Part shown: positions 5,967 through 6,812 of the stretch, piece by piece
How the letters are laid out: every line of letters starts with the position of its first letter
Position numbering within the stretch: the first letter of the stretch is position 1
Assembly (NCBI GenBank): GCA_023434145.1
Contig: JAEYTI010000332.1
Coordinates: forward strand, 1-6,812
Reading direction: 5' to 3'
Length of the DNA: 6,812 nucleotides
DNA from: Chloroflexota bacterium
GTDB taxonomy: Bacteria > Chloroflexota > Anaerolineae > Anaerolineales > Anaerolineaceae
The notes under the pieces: generated by a model
Seen by the model: the letters and a program-made list of their open reading frames with translations, nothing else
The model's database searches: none
Told to the model about the DNA's origin: nothing
Program-made: the position numbers and the translations under genes

Positions 5967-6029
5967 GAGATACTCCGTTAGAAATAGTTGGTTGTACTTA
6001 ATCGGCCGGGCCTGAACGGCTACAGATGG

Positions 6030-6683
6030 TCAAGTTTCGACGGTTCTGATGATTGCGCGGAAAGGATGTGCAGCCAGAGACAAGAGTCCCTGTGCCAGCA
6101 GAACCAGAAGCGCCACAGGTATGGCGCCCACCAGCATGATGCGCACATCATACAGCGCAAATCCCCGGGTGATGAAATCGCCCAGCCCGCCGCCGCCGAT
6201 AAAAGCCGCCAGGGTTGCGCTAGATATCACCTCCACTGTCGCAATGCGGATTCCGGCAAGCACTGCCGGAGCAGCCAGCGGAATCTCTACTTGAAACAAC
6301 ACCTGAAAAAACGACATGCCCGTACTGTATGCTGCCTCGACCACGGCCCGATCAACCTGGCGGATGCCCGCGTAGGTGTTGATCAGGATGGGGGGAAAGG
6401 CCAGGATCGTCAGTGCTACCAGCGCGGGGCGCGTGCCAATGCCCAGGTAGGGCAGGGCCAGGAACAGGATCACCAGGCTGGGGATCACGCGCAGAGCATT
6501 GAAAACGTTGAGCACCGGCTGTGCTGCCTTCGACTGGTGGGCGATCCAGATTCCCAGGGGCAGGCTGATGATCATCGCAATGCCGAGGGATGCAAGGCTC
6601 AACAGCAGATGCTGCCGCATGGCTTGTTCAAATGCTGCCTGATTCTGTTGAATATATTGAATGGCTTCAAGCAGTAGATCCAT
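6030..6683 (-). CDS. Osmoprotectant ABC transporter permease (OpuC/ProW family), first gene
   Basis: A 217-residue membrane subunit, the normal size for this family. Hydrophobic segments lie near 26-47, 57-80, 84-103, 134-160 and 186-207. The EAA loop reads E-A-A-Y-S-T-G-M (116-123) and ends V-E-I-P-L-A (132-137). The R-V-I-P-S-L motif (65-70) parallels Y-T-I-P-S-L in the second permease, and the two are related but clearly not duplicates. The start codon is ATG; AGGGG (6693-6697 on the + strand) lies nine bases upstream. Being first and having its own promoter, it leads the operon permease, binding protein, ATPase, permease. That order differs from B. subtilis opuCA-B-C-D, where the ATPase comes first. 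Function in osmoprotectant uptake rests on family motifs and on the binding protein downstream. Confidence 0.9.
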   Translation of the reverse strand: MDLLLEAIQYIQQNQAAFEQAMRQHLLLSLASLGIAMIISLPLGIWIAHQSKAAQPVLNVFNALRVIPSLVILFLALPYLGIGTRPALVALTILAFPPILINTYAGIRQVDRAVVEAAYSTGMSFFQVLFQVEIPLAAPAVLAGIRIATVEVISSATLAAFIGGGGLGDFITRGFALYDVRIMLVGAIPVALLVLLAQGLLSLAAHPFRAIIRTVET

Positions 6684-6713
6684 ATCCCCCCACCCCTGTT
6701 GGTTAACGAGAAT

Positions 6714-6722
6714 ATTATATCA
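6714..6722 (-). promoter_or_regulatory. Extended -10 promoter of the osmoprotectant operon
   Basis: Read on the - strand the sequence is TGATATAAT, a perfect TATAAT with the TG that defines an extended -10. The -35 position (about 6737-6742) reads AAACGA and is poor, which an extended -10 promoter tolerates. The start of transcription would be near 6707, leaving a leader of about 24 bases. Weak -35 boxes are common at osmotically induced or alternative-sigma promoters, but this sequence does not show which sigma factor is used. Confidence 0.65.
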
Positions 6723-6747
6723 GAGAAGTACACAATTCGTTTCGCGC

Positions 6748-6759
6748 CCCCGTATGGGG
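6748..6759. promoter_or_regulatory. Short palindrome upstream of the osmoprotectant promoter
   Basis: CCCC-GTAT-GGGG has four-base perfect arms. It lies about 26 bases upstream of the extended -10, where an activator or repressor could bind. The arms are short and low in complexity, so it may be chance. Confidence 0.25.
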
Positions 6760-6781
6760 TGTGGGAAAAAGTTGTCAGGTT

Positions 6782-6812
6782 GTGGAGGGATGTGCTGCGC
6801 ACATCCCTCCAC
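6782..6812. terminator. Perfect GC-rich hairpin at the window edge
   Basis: GTGGAGGGATGTGC (6782-6795) pairs perfectly with 6799-6812 around the loop TGC. The stem may continue beyond the window, so 14 pairs is a minimum. No T-run is visible on the - strand side, which reads into the gap before the osmoprotectant promoter. The likeliest role is the 3' end of a neighbouring gene outside the window; a repeat copy or regulatory palindrome is also possible. Confidence 0.55.

Noticed and set aside
5967..6029. Possible attenuator or second promoter in the 63-base gap before the binding-protein gene
   Set aside because: Only a four-base GCCG/CGGC pairing and no matched -35/-10 boxes are visible.
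5988..6677. 229-codon + strand reading frame opposite the first osmoprotectant permease
   Set aside because: It is antisense to a well-supported membrane protein, rich in Q, H and R, with no recognisable domain or ribosome site.
6599..6802. 67-codon - strand reading frame spanning the osmoprotectant promoter
   Set aside because: It covers the extended -10 and edge hairpin and overlaps the permease start in another frame; no ribosome site or family match.

Overview
This window holds two complete, convergent transport operons separated by a short non-coding stretch, with 136 bases of leader on the left and about 130 bases of promoter region on the right. Base composition is moderately GC-rich in the genes and AT-rich in the left leader. 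The gene content suits a free-living bacterium with a lipoprotein-anchored binding protein, such as a Chloroflexota or Gram-positive lineage. I lean weakly to Chloroflexota, and nothing in the sequence proves it. I see no rRNA, tRNA or CRISPR array.

Left half, + strand: a TetR-type repressor, a drug-exporter ATPase and two different ABC-2 membrane subunits (140 to 3101). The first three genes overlap by ATGA (4 bases). The fourth has a perfect AGGAGG ribosome site that overlaps the previous stop codon. The set matches the family named 'fluoroquinolone export' after the mycobacterial Rv2686c-Rv2688c transporter. The real substrate cannot be read from sequence. A sigma70-like promoter (TTGACA, 17 bases, TACTAT) lies upstream, threaded by short repeats that could be the TetR operator.

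Right half, - strand, read from right to left: permease, lipoprotein binding protein, ATPase with a short CBS-like tail, second permease (6683 down to 3354). This is an OpuC/YehZYXW-type importer for osmoprotectants such as glycine betaine, choline or carnitine. Its promoter has an extended -10 (TGATATAAT on the - strand).

Middle, 3102 to 3353: the most informative non-coding part. A 45-base hairpin (3306-3350) lies against the end of the osmoprotectant operon. A 190-base element (3116-3305) has 14-base imperfect terminal inverted repeats beginning GTAAC/GTTAC and is bracketed by an exact 8-base duplication, GAAGTGGG. This looks like a non-autonomous insertion (MITE) of IS66-like type that landed in the arm of a terminator hairpin shared by both operons. 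Inside it are two small subterminal hairpins and one large central hairpin. The apical 17 bases of the central hairpin nearly repeat those of the terminator hairpin in the opposite orientation. Another perfect hairpin sits at the right edge of the window.
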